Of a stretch of DNA of 47,861 bases, positions 8,299-15,527 are shown piece by piece (positions within the stretch are counted from its first letter, which is position 1; the number at the start of each line of letters is the position of its first letter). The notes below the pieces were generated by a model, which was given only the letters and a program-made list of their open reading frames with translations, was not told the origin of the DNA and did no database searches. Made by a program: the position numbers and the translations under genes. The DNA is from DASZMJ01 sp035551935 (lineage in GTDB: Bacteria; Planctomycetota; Planctomycetia; Isosphaerales; Isosphaeraceae): contig DASZMJ010000471.1 of the NCBI GenBank assembly GCA_035551935.1, positions 1 to 47,861 of the forward strand, read 5' to 3'.

Positions 8299-9504
8299 GT
8301 GAAGTGCGCCGAAGCGTTATCGACCGAGTCGAAGTCCGCGAACGCCGTGGCGGACGTGCTCGATCGCGTCGCCGAAGGGCTGGGCGACGGGCCACCGGCG
8401 AACCTGGCCGTGGTCTTCGCGTCGGCCGAGCACGCCGAGGCATTGCCGAGGCTGGCGCGCGAGGCCCTCGATCGAGACCTGGTGCAGCGAGTCATCGGCT
8501 GCACGGGCGAGACGATCATCGCCGAGGGGCGCGAGGTCGAGGAGGGCCCGGCCATGGCCCTCTGGGCGCTCCGGGCGCCCGTCAGCATCATCACGCCTGT
8601 GCGGGTCGAGCCGGGCTCGGAGGAGCTGGCCGAGAGGCTCCTCGCCCCGGCGGACGAGAACTCCGTGCTCCTGCTCCTGGGCGACCCCTTCACCTTCCCG
8701 GCCGACGCCTGGCTGAAGCGGCTCGACGCCGCGCGGACGGGCCTCCGCGTCGCCGGCGGGATGGCCAGCGCGGGTCGGGCTCCGGGGAGCAACCGGCTGG
8801 TCCTCGACGACAAGGCCTTCGCCGACGGCGCCGTGGCCATGCGCGTCGATCTCCACCCGGGCGACACGATCCGATCGGTCGTCAGCCAGGGGTGCCGGCC
8901 GATCGGCCGGCCGTTGATCGTGACGAAGGTCGAGGCGAACCTCGTCCGCGAGCTGGGCCGCCGGCCGGCGTTGCAGGTCCTCCGCGAGATCTTCGACGCC
9001 CTCACCGACGACGAACAGCAGCTCGCCCGCCAGGGGCTGCACCTCGGCCGGGTCATCAACGAATACCAGGACACGTTCCGGCGCGGCGACTTCCTCGTCC
9101 GCAACGTCCTCGGCGCCGACGACGCCGGCGGCATCGCCATCAGCGACCTGCCCCGCGTCGGCCAGACCGTCCAGTTCCACGTCCGCGACGCCGCGACCGC
9201 CGACGAGGACCTCCGCGCCCTCCTCGCCGATCCCGATCCGTCCCCCGACCACCGCGTCGCCGGCGCGCTCCTCTTCAGTTGCAACGGCCGCGGCACCCGC
9301 CTCTTCCCCGATCCCGACCACGACGCCCGGACCCTCCGCGACCTCCTCGGCCCCGTCCCCGTCGCCGGCTTCTTCGCCATGGGCGAATTCGGCCCGGTCG
9401 GCGACCAGAACTTCGTCCACGGCTTCACGGCGAGCGTGGCAGTCTTCCGCGAACAGAGGGTGATCCGCCACAAAGACACGAAGGGCAAAAAGGAAGAAAT
9501 GTAG
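8299..9504 (+). CDS. FIST N/C domain signal-sensing protein
   Basis: The protein has 401 residues. The GTG start at 8299 is supported by AAGGAGG eight nt upstream. The N-terminal half carries FIST-N features (LAVVFASAEHAE, VIGCTGETI, LLLLGDPFTFPAD, VAGGMAS), and the C-terminal half is FIST-C (FLVRNVLGAD, GALLFSCNGRG, VAGFFAMGEFGPVG, FVHGFTASVAVF). FIST domains are thought to bind small ligands in signal transduction, often beside kinases or methyl-accepting proteins; no such partner is visible here. The last dozen or so residues (RHKDTKGKKEEM) extend past the normal FIST end and are encoded by a repeat-like palindromic element, so they may be non-functional. A TAGAAT at 8261-8266 could be a -10 box. 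Confidence 0.92.
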   Translation: MKCAEALSTESKSANAVADVLDRVAEGLGDGPPANLAVVFASAEHAEALPRLAREALDRDLVQRVIGCTGETIIAEGREVEEGPAMALWALRAPVSIITPVRVEPGSEELAERLLAPADENSVLLLLGDPFTFPADAWLKRLDAARTGLRVAGGMASAGRAPGSNRLVLDDKAFADGAVAMRVDLHPGDTIRSVVSQGCRPIGRPLIVTKVEANLVRELGRRPALQVLREIFDALTDDEQQLARQGLHLGRVINEYQDTFRRGDFLVRNVLGADDAGGIAISDLPRVGQTVQFHVRDAATADEDLRALLADPDPSPDHRVAGALLFSCNGRGTRLFPDPDHDARTLRDLLGPVPVAGFFAMGEFGPVGDQNFVHGFTASVAVFREQRVIRHKDTKGKKEEM

Positions 9505-9545
9505 AATATTCGAAATGAAATCCCTTCCTTTGTGCCCTCGTGGTG
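9477..9545. terminator. Bidirectional hairpin with CACGAAGGGCA-type repeat arms
   Basis: The arms at 9477-9496 (CACGAAGGGCAAAAAGGAAG) and about 9524-9545 are near-complementary with one or two bulges, around an AT-rich loop of 27 nt. The element sits between the convergent FIST and ymdB genes and includes the FIST stop codon. Its sequence style (CACGAAGG... repeats) resembles the dispersed CACGAAGG palindromes I associate with planctomycete and similar genomes; that link is from memory. It probably acts as a shared terminator. Confidence 0.55.
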
Positions 9546-9558
9546 AATCCTCCCCGGA

Positions 9559-10374
9559 TCATCCCCCGGTCATGAGCCTCCTCGCCTCGTCCTGATCGAC
9601 CTTGACGCGGCGGATCGAGAGGGCTCGGCCGTTGGCGGGGTCGACCTCGACGAGGGCGCCGCAGAGGCGGGGGTCGCCGTGGGCGACGTCGAAGAAGGTG
9701 GGGACGGGCGTCAGGGTCGCGGAGAGCACCCGGTCGTAGCGGCGGCCGAGGATCGAGTCATAAGGGCCGGTCATGCCGACGTCGGTCTGGTACGCGGTGC
9801 CGCCGGGGAGGATCTGCTCGTCGGCCGTGGCCACATGCGTATGCGTGCCGAGCACGGCACTGGCGCGGCCGTCGAGGTAGCGGCCGAGGAGCTGCTTGTC
9901 GCTGGTCGCCTCGGCGTGGACGTCGACGACGACCACCTTCGCCCGGTGCATCAGGTCGCCGAGCACGCGGTCGGCGGCCCGGAATGGGCAATCGACCGGC
10001 TTCATGAACGTCCGCCCGAGCACGGTGAAGACGCCCACCACGGTCCCATCCCTCGCCTCGGCCAGCGCCGCCTCGGCCCCCGGCGACTCGCTCGGGAAGT
10101 TCGCCGGCCGGCAGATCCGGTCCGTCCGCTCGAAGAGCTGGAAGATCTCGTCCTTGCGATAGACGTGGTCGCCCATCGTGAACACGTCGACCCCCGCCTC
10201 CACCAGCTCCTCGTGCGTCTTCACCGTCAAGCCCGACCCGCCCGCCGCGTTCTCCGCGTTGCAGACGACCAGGCCGATCCCCCAGTGATGCACCAGCCTC
10301 GGCAACGCCTGCGCGACGATCTTCCGGCCGGGGGCGCCGACGACGTCGCCGATGAAGAGGATCTTCAGAGCCAT
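9559..10374 (-). CDS. ymdB: YmdB/TIGR00282-family metallophosphoesterase
   Basis: The protein has 271 residues, the usual length for the family. ATG at 10374 follows a GGAGGGGG-type ribosome binding site. Metal-binding motifs are in order: ILFIGDVVGAPGR at the N-terminus, NAENAAGG, TMGDHVYRKDEI, VDVHAEATSDK and GTHTHVATADE. The Bacillus member YmdB is a 2',3'-cyclic nucleotide phosphodiesterase linked to biofilm and motility decisions and is encoded next to RNase Y. Here rny lies on the same strand about 3.6 kb upstream, with a membrane protein/methyltransferase group, a toxin-antitoxin remnant and a repeat field between. The older rny-ymdB neighbourhood therefore seems to have been opened by insertions. 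Confidence 0.93.
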   Translation of the reverse strand: MALKILFIGDVVGAPGRKIVAQALPRLVHHWGIGLVVCNAENAAGGSGLTVKTHEELVEAGVDVFTMGDHVYRKDEIFQLFERTDRICRPANFPSESPGAEAALAEARDGTVVGVFTVLGRTFMKPVDCPFRAADRVLGDLMHRAKVVVVDVHAEATSDKQLLGRYLDGRASAVLGTHTHVATADEQILPGGTAYQTDVGMTGPYDSILGRRYDRVLSATLTPVPTFFDVAHGDPRLCGALVEVDPANGRALSIRRVKVDQDEARRLMTGG

Positions 10375-10634
10375 GCGTTCCCCCTCCGGCCCCGCGCCGA
10401 CCGCTCGCGCCGGACGGACCAGGCCCGTGGCGGGTTCGACAGGTTCCCTGGACCGGCCGGTTCGTTGTGAACGAAACGGATCGGTGGGTTCGTTCGGCGC
10501 CGGCACACGGTCCCGACCCGATCTCCCCAGTTGTCCCAGTGCCCCGTGGGTTCGTTCGGCGCCGGGGATCGATCGGCCGACGTTCGGTTCGTTCCGCGCG
10601 GGCGGCTCGCCGACCGCAATCTCGACGCGAACCC

Positions 10635-10651
10635 CCCAACGCCCCGTTGGG
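10635..10651. repeat. Hairpin CCCAACG-CCC-CGTTGGG
   Basis: A perfect 7-bp stem with a CCC loop directly precedes TTCGTTTCGCGCCG. Imperfect versions precede the copies at 10551, 10800 and 10901, so it appears to be the variable upstream half of the repeat unit. It is REP-like in style. Confidence 0.6.
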
Positions 10652-10740
10652 TTCGTTTCGCGCCGGCGCGCGGTGGGTTCGTTCGGTCGAAGGCCGGCGG
10701 CCGAAGTGGGTTCGTTTCGCGCCGCGCTGGACCAGGGCCC

Positions 10741-10760
10741 AACAGCCGCGAACGGCTGTT
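10741..10760. repeat. Inverted repeat AACAGCCG-CGAA-CGGCTGTT
   Basis: An 8-bp perfect stem with a CGAA tetraloop lies in the widest gap of the TTCGTT field. It is followed by a relatively AT-rich patch (10761-10795). It may be a remnant of a separate small element or a transcript end. Confidence 0.5.
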
Positions 10761-11283
10761 GGAGATCCTTTCAAATGCCCCATTTACCCCATTGTTGGGT
10801 TCGTTTGGCGCCGAGGGTGGCCTGGCGGGCCGTTGGGTTCGTTCGGCGCCGGGGGGGCGTGGCGTTATCGCTTGCCCGGCCTGCCCATTGCCCCGTTGGG
10901 TTCGTTTTGTCGAGCGGGGGCGCGAGGATGACCCAGCGGGGATCGCGGGGCCGTCGGTTCGTTTCGCGCCGGCCCCCTCGGTTCGTTGCGCGGACGTGGG
11001 GCCGGGCTCGAGCTGGGTTCGATCGGCATCGGGGCGCCGGCCGAAGTGGGTTCGTTTCGCGCCGCGACGGTGCCCCTCCCCAGGTTCCCGACCCTCCCCC
11101 CTTCGTGAACGAAAGTGGCCCGTCGGTTCGTTCCGCGCGGGCGGGCGAGGGCCGCCGTCCGACGGCAACGGTGGCGGGGAGGCGGGACGTTGGCGAGTCC
11201 TTGGGAGCATCGGGGGCCAATCCGTCAGGTCGAAGATCGTCGCCGCGCGCAAGGCACCCCTCCCGTCGAGGGACGCTCCCCTC

Positions 11284-11607
11284 CTAGTTGGAATCCGCGC
11301 CGAAAACCGGCAAGAATTCCCGGACGCGGTCGCGGAATCTCTCGAGGGCCTGGGAGGCGAGGGGGTGGGCCCCGGGTCCGCGGTCGGGTGGCTGGGTTCG
11401 CCTCGAGCCTGTCTCTCCGGCTGTCGCCGGGTCGATCCGCCGCCGCTCGATGAGGAAGACGATCTCGGCGAGGGTCATCGTCGAGATCGCGACCCGCTCG
11501 CCCGCGGCGGTAGCGGCGTCGAAGACCGCGTCGGCGGCCTTCGACATCCGGGGGTCGTCGTGGAGATACCAGATCAAGGCATGCGTGTCGGCGACGGCCC
11601 GGATCAT
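11284..11607 (-). pseudogene. Truncated PIN-domain toxin (VapC-like)
   Basis: The first ~58 residues match PIN toxins of the Sll0205/VapC type: MIRAVADTHALIWYL with the first catalytic Asp (D7), then STMTLAEIVFLIERRRID with the conserved Glu. After that the sequence loses all similarity. The family's second half (PL...PDMPDRIIAATA...SRD), which supplies the remaining metal-binding acids, is absent. The frame instead ends at residue 107 in unrelated sequence containing a decayed GGGTTCG unit (about 11392-11400). Its ATG directly follows the antitoxin TGA, as in intact pairs. I infer loss of nuclease activity, probably by rearrangement at the border of the repeat field. Confidence 0.75.
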
Positions 11608-11850
11608 TCAAATGTCCTCGCGCGGGAAGTTCTTCCACGCTTCGCGCCGGGCCTCGTCGATCTCCTCGGCCGAGGGGCCGGGCCCGAGGTGGGCCAGGGC
11701 CCCTCGCATCGAGGGGAACGGATGCTTGGCGGGCGCCGGCGGGACCTCCTCGATCAACTGCCGGGCCAGGTCGTCGATGAGCTTCAGCTTGTCGCGCGGC
11801 CCGAGGCCCCTGGCCAGGTTCCGGACCTGTTCGAGCGTCGCGGCGGTCAT
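11608..11850 (-). CDS. VapB-like antitoxin of a PIN toxin pair
   Basis: The protein has 80 residues. The N-terminus (VRNLARGLGPRDKLKLIDDLARQL) is helical and the C-terminus SAEEIDEARREAWKNFPRED matches the toxin-binding tail of antitoxins paired with PIN toxins in cyanobacteria and planctomycetes. The stop codon abuts the toxin ATG, so the two were translated together. The antitoxin appears intact while the toxin is truncated, making this an orphaned antitoxin in practice. It lies 85 nt downstream of a membrane-protein gene on the same strand. Confidence 0.8.
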   Translation of the reverse strand: MTAATLEQVRNLARGLGPRDKLKLIDDLARQLIEEVPPAPAKHPFPSMRGALAHLGPGPSAEEIDEARREAWKNFPREDI

Positions 11851-11935
11851 CAGCGGGCTCCGATCGGACGAGCGATGATCACCGGCCCCACACCGGGGCC
11901 GCCCCCCGGGACCATTCTACCATCCGGTCCGCCGC

Positions 11936-12532
11936 TCAGCCCCCCGTCCGTACTGGTGCGGCCGGCTCGCCCCGCGGCCCCAGGGCGCGGCCGAGGAGGG
12001 CGCCGACGAGCCCGAGGAGGAGGCAGGAGAGCAGCCGGCCTATCGACGTGGCGTACTCGGAGCGTTCGTTGAAGTCGTCGAGGGCCGCGAAGTATGCGTC
12101 GAAGGCGGGGTCGTAGCCCGGCGGGGCCGCGGCCGGACCATTCGACTTCACCAAGCGATAGGTCCCGTAGAGGATGCTGTATCGAGGGGACGACTCGGGG
12201 GGCAGGCCCGGTGGCGACGCCGGCCGTCGTTGGAGGGCCCTGGAGGCGCCGTCGACGAACTCGGAGACCAGCAGGGTCGGCTCGATGGCCGCCTGAATCT
12301 CCCCCACTTGAAGCACCAGGAATGAGGCCCAGACGAAGAGGGCGAAGCCGACCCAGGCCGGTCGGCGGTCGCGCGGTCGGACGATCGCTCCGAGCAGCCC
12401 GACGAGCAGCGCGACGAGCGTCAGCGAGTGGATCGCCACGTACCAGGGAACCGTCGCCGCTCGTAGCGCCGCGAGGCCCACGGCGAAGAGGCCGATGAGC
12501 CCGAGGACCTGGCCGATCGTGACCCGCTTCAT
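11936..12532 (-). CDS. Hypothetical planctomycete membrane protein (paralogue of 13344-13931)
   Basis: The protein has 198 residues. It begins with MKRVTIGQVLGLIGLFAVGLAAL, then W-x(n)-LTLVALLVGLLGA, then WVGFALFVWASF: three membrane segments in the first 80 residues. A polar, proline-rich middle section follows, and a fourth segment closes it (about 165-188). The same plan and motifs occur in the gene at 13344-13931. The ATG overlaps the methyltransferase stop (ATGA), indicating translational coupling. Function is unknown. I recall similar proteins in many Isosphaeraceae-like genomes, usually in several copies. Confidence 0.8.
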   Translation of the reverse strand: MKRVTIGQVLGLIGLFAVGLAALRAATVPWYVAIHSLTLVALLVGLLGAIVRPRDRRPAWVGFALFVWASFLVLQVGEIQAAIEPTLLVSEFVDGASRALQRRPASPPGLPPESSPRYSILYGTYRLVKSNGPAAAPPGYDPAFDAYFAALDDFNERSEYATSIGRLLSCLLLGLVGALLGRALGPRGEPAAPVRTGG

Positions 12533-13305
12533 GGCCCCTCCGCCGATTCGGGCGAGTCGCGACGGTCGCCGACCAGGACAGGCTGATAGAACCGGCCGTC
12601 GAGCCGCTCGACCCCGGCAAATCCGGCCTCCCGCATCAGGTCGAGCAGGTGGCCAGTCCCGACCGCATTGTACCGCGACCGCATCACCCGGGCCGAGAGC
12701 GGGTCGGAGGTGCGGTCGTCGGCGACGAAGAACATGGACAGGTCGTAATGCGGGCCGTCGAAGTCCCAGACCTGAAAGATGACGTGGCGGACGCCGTCCA
12801 GCTCACGGACGCCGTAGGGCTTGATGATCCCCGTGCCGCGCTCCTCGCGGTCGTAGTCGCGAACCGTGATGAGGCAGCCGCCGCCGGGCCGGGTGCAGGC
12901 GTAGAACTGGCGGAAGGCGAGGAGCAAGTCGGCGTCGGTCAACAGGTGGGGCACGGCGTTGTCGCAGGCGATGACCACGTCGAACGTGCGGCGGTGGTGG
13001 TCGTGGACAGACCTCATGTCGGCGACCGAGAAATCGATGTCGAGACCGCGGCGACCCGCCTCCTCGCGTCCCCGGGCGACGGCCTCGGCGGAGAGGTCCG
13101 AGGCGGTCACGTCGAATCCGCGCCGCGCCAGGCCGATCGCCTGCGTGCCGATCCCGGCGGCCACGTCCAGCACCGACGTCGCCCCGACCCCCCACCGCTC
13201 CCGGATGATCGCCGCGAGCTGCTCTCCCTGCCGCTCGATGCTCGCCTCCCAGTCGGGATAGATGAGGTGGTACAGGGGGGCGAGGCGGTCGTAGAAGTCG
13301 TCCAT
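12529..13305 (-). CDS. Class I SAM-dependent methyltransferase
   Basis: The protein has 258 residues. The start at 13305 (MDDFYDRLAPLYHLIYPDWE) follows a purine-rich AAGGGGCGGGG ribosome binding site; longer upstream frames lack support. Motif I is VLDVAAGIGTQAIGLARRG (about 46-64), the acidic residue of motif II is Asp70 in TASDLS, and FSVADMRSV, VVIACDNAVPHL and RPGGGCLITVRDYD follow. This is a Rossmann methyltransferase resembling small-molecule or glycine/sarcosine-type enzymes. The substrate cannot be told. It is flanked by two paralogous membrane proteins, 38 nt after one and overlapping the other by 4 nt, all downstream of rny. Confidence 0.88.
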   Translation of the reverse strand: MDDFYDRLAPLYHLIYPDWEASIERQGEQLAAIIRERWGVGATSVLDVAAGIGTQAIGLARRGFDVTASDLSAEAVARGREEAGRRGLDIDFSVADMRSVHDHHRRTFDVVIACDNAVPHLLTDADLLLAFRQFYACTRPGGGCLITVRDYDREERGTGIIKPYGVRELDGVRHVIFQVWDFDGPHYDLSMFFVADDRTSDPLSARVMRSRYNAVGTGHLLDLMREAGFAGVERLDGRFYQPVLVGDRRDSPESAEGP

Positions 13306-13343
13306 GCCCCGCCCCTTCTTGGAGGCCCCGAGAGTGTGGAGGC

Positions 13344-13931
13344 TTAAGCCCGCTCGTAAGCCCCATCGGCTGGCGCCCCGGCGATGACCGCAAGTGGCCC
13401 TCGGGTGCCGCGTTGCGTCGCCGGCGAGCGGCGCGGATCGAGGGCGACACCCGCCAGGACACCGAAGAAGCCCGAGACGACGCAGAGGAACCAATGGCCG
13501 ATGGTGGTGAATCGATCGCGCATGACCCCATAGCGACCATCGCGGAGCAGGTAATCGGCCTCGGCGGACTGCGGGTCGGGGATGCCGGGCCGGGCACTGA
13601 TCTCCTCACGGGTCAGTTGCTTCCCGCCCACGATCGGTAGCTTCGGGGGCTTGAACACGGCCGAGTAGATGCCGTCGAGTGCATGGGTCGTGATGAGTTC
13701 GGAACCCGCGGCGACGGCAAGGAAGTAGATCCAGCCGAACACGGCGAATCCGACCCACCCCGGACCCCGACCGCGCTTCAAGAGAGCGCCGAGGCTCGCG
13801 ACACTGAGGATCGCGAGCGTGAGCGTAAAGACCCCGCTCTGCCAGAGGTCCGATTCGCCGCGCATGGCGGCGAGCTCGAACGCGAGGATGGCCAGGAGGC
13901 CCAGGGCCCCGGCCAGCCGGATGCGACGCAT
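13344..13931 (-). CDS. Hypothetical planctomycete membrane protein (paralogue of 11936-12532)
   Basis: The protein has 195 residues. MRRIRLAGALGLLAILAFELAAM is followed by VFTLTLAILSVASLGALL and WVGFAVFGWIYFLAVA. A loop of about 85 residues and a fourth membrane segment (HWFLCVVSGFFGVLAGVAL) follow. The spacing and the WVGFA-x-F-x-W signature are shared with the paralogue at 11936-12532, so the pair probably arose by duplication around the methyltransferase. It starts 27 nt after the rny stop and ends 38 nt before the methyltransferase start, consistent with one transcript. Function is unknown. Confidence 0.8.
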   Translation of the reverse strand: MRRIRLAGALGLLAILAFELAAMRGESDLWQSGVFTLTLAILSVASLGALLKRGRGPGWVGFAVFGWIYFLAVAAGSELITTHALDGIYSAVFKPPKLPIVGGKQLTREEISARPGIPDPQSAEADYLLRDGRYGVMRDRFTTIGHWFLCVVSGFFGVLAGVALDPRRSPATQRGTRGPLAVIAGAPADGAYERA

Positions 13932-13958
13932 GGACTCCCTCCCTTCAACGAATCCTGC

Positions 13959-15527
13959 TCAGCGGGCGAACTCGACGCTGCGGGTCTCGCGGAGGACGGT
14001 GACCTTGACTTCTCCGGGATACGTCAACTGGGCCTGGATGGCGCGGGCGATGTCGCGGGCGAGCTTGGCGGCGGCCTCGTCGGAGGTGCGGCCGCTGTCG
14101 GCGATGACGCGGACCTCGCGGCCGGCCTGGATGGCATACGCCTGCTCGACGCCGGGGAAGCCGTGGACGAGGGCCTCGAGCTCCTCGAGGCGGCGGACGT
14201 ACTTGTCGAGCGACTCGCGGCGGGCGCCGGGGCGGCTGGCGCTGATGGCGTCTGCCGCAGCGACGAGGACGGTGTATGGGGTCTCGGGGCGGAGGTCATC
14301 GTGGTGGCCGAGCGCGGCGTGGACGACCTCCTTGCCCTCGCCGAATCGGCGCAGGAGCTCGGCGCCGATCTGGGGGTGGCCGCCTTCCATCTCGTGGTCG
14401 GCGGCCTTGCCGAGGTCGTGCAGGAGCCCGCAGCGGCGGCCGAGGGCGCCGTCGAGGCCGATCTCCTCGGCGAGCAGCCCCGTCAGGTAGGCGACCTCGA
14501 TCGAGTGCCGCAGCACGTTCTGCGAATAACTCGTGCGGAACTTGAGGCGGCCGAGGTACTCGAGGACCCTCTCGTGGAGCGCGGGGACGTTGGCCTCCTG
14601 GGCCGCTTCCTGGCCGACGCGCTGGATGTGCGCGTCCATCTCCTCCTGCGTCTCCTTGACGAGCTCCTCGATGCGGGTCGGGTGGATGCGGCCGTCCTGG
14701 ATGAGCTTCTCGAGCGCGAGCTTGGCGGTCTCGCGTCGGACGTGGTCGAAGGCCGAGACGATGACGATGCCGGGGGTGTCGTCGACGATGAGGTCGACGC
14801 CGGTGGCCTTCTCGAAGGCGCGGATGTTGCGGCCCTCGCGGCCGATGATGCGGCCCTTCATGTCGTCGGTGGGGATGTCGACGACGCTGGTGGTCGTCTC
14901 GGCGGTGTGGCCGGCGGCGAACCGCTGGATGGCGGTGGCGAGGATCTCGCGGGCCTTCTGCTGGCAGGTCTCCTTGAGGTTCTGCTCGTGTCGGAGGATC
15001 AGGCCGCCGACCTCGTGGCGGAGCTCGTCGTCGAGGCGACGGAAGAGGGCCTCGCGGGCCTCCTCGGGCGCGAGGTTGGCGAGCCGGTGGAGGGTGGCGC
15101 GCTGGTCGTCGAGCACGCGCGCCAGCTCGGCGTCGCGCCGCGAGAGCTCGTCGGCCCGCACGACGAGGGTCTGCTCGCGGGCCTCGAACTCGGCCTCCTT
15201 GCGGGTGATCTGGACGAGCTTCTGGTCGAGCAGGTCGGCGCGCTTCTCGAGCCGCCGCTCCTGCTCGCGGACCTCCTTGCGTGCCAGCTCGGCCTCGCGG
15301 TCGATCTCCTCGCGGCGGCGGATGGCCTCCTCCTTGGCCTGGAGGTCGGCCTCCTTGACCAGGGCCTCGGCCCGGAGCTGGGCGTCGGCCAGCACGTCCT
15401 GGGCGCGCTCGCGCGCCGTGCGGAGGCCGAGCCGCGTCAGGAAGTGGAGCGCGGCGAGCCCGCCGCCGACGCCGGCCAGGACGCCGACCACGAGCGCCAC
15501 GACGATCCCGATGGTGTGCCCCCCCAC
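13959..15527 (-). CDS. rny: Ribonuclease Y
   Basis: RNase Y is a membrane-anchored endoribonuclease that starts mRNA decay. The 522 residues show all parts in order: an N-terminal membrane helix (about 6-30); a long Glu/Lys/Arg-rich coiled coil (about 35-195); a KH domain with GRIIGREGRNIR (225-236); and an HD domain with RHSIEVAYLTGLLAEEI (340-356), catalytic LHDLGK (His370-Asp371) and GHHDD. Length is normal for the family. It is the first gene of a minus-strand run; about 0.8 kb of GC-rich DNA without a supported gene lies upstream. Confidence 0.97.
   Translation of the reverse strand: MGGHTIGIVVALVVGVLAGVGGGLAALHFLTRLGLRTARERAQDVLADAQLRAEALVKEADLQAKEEAIRRREEIDREAELARKEVREQERRLEKRADLLDQKLVQITRKEAEFEAREQTLVVRADELSRRDAELARVLDDQRATLHRLANLAPEEAREALFRRLDDELRHEVGGLILRHEQNLKETCQQKAREILATAIQRFAAGHTAETTTSVVDIPTDDMKGRIIGREGRNIRAFEKATGVDLIVDDTPGIVIVSAFDHVRRETAKLALEKLIQDGRIHPTRIEELVKETQEEMDAHIQRVGQEAAQEANVPALHERVLEYLGRLKFRTSYSQNVLRHSIEVAYLTGLLAEEIGLDGALGRRCGLLHDLGKAADHEMEGGHPQIGAELLRRFGEGKEVVHAALGHHDDLRPETPYTVLVAAADAISASRPGARRESLDKYVRRLEELEALVHGFPGVEQAYAIQAGREVRVIADSGRTSDEAAAKLARDIARAIQAQLTYPGEVKVTVLRETRSVEFAR

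Larger units (their letters stand above)
10461..11132. repeat. Field of degenerate GGGTTCGTTYSGCGCCG repeats
   Basis: The region between ymdB (start 10374) and the toxin remnant (stop 11284) holds about 14 copies of TTCGTT, most inside the consensus GGGTTCGTT-Y-S-GCGCCG and all in the same orientation. TTCGTT begins at 10461, 10489, 10551, 10588, 10652, 10678, 10711, 10800, 10838, 10901, 10958, 10982, 11051 and 11127, with a decayed copy near 11018. Spacing is irregular (about 24-89 nt). An exact 29-bp duplicate occurs at 10698-10726 and 11038-11066. Several copies are preceded by a CCCAAYGCCCCGTTGGG-like hairpin, perfect at 10635-10651. Palindromes TTCGTTGTGAACGAA (10461-10475) and TTCGTGAACGAA (11102-11113) lie near each edge. 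All frames stay open here because the unit lacks stop codons; I see no gene. Confidence 0.85.

Noticed and set aside
11011..11035. tRNA-like GGGTTCGATCGGC (T-loop like)
   Set aside because: No acceptor, D- or anticodon arm can be folded around it; it is a decayed copy of the TTCGTT repeat.
10461..11132. CRISPR-like array
   Set aside because: The repeated core is short and degenerate, spacing varies from about 24 to 89 nt, and no cas gene is nearby.
10352..11287. Long open frames on both strands (up to 513 codons) over the repeat field
   Set aside because: The frames are open only because the repeat unit has no stop codon; the products are Arg/Pro/Asn-rich with no domain, and several frames are open at once on both strands.
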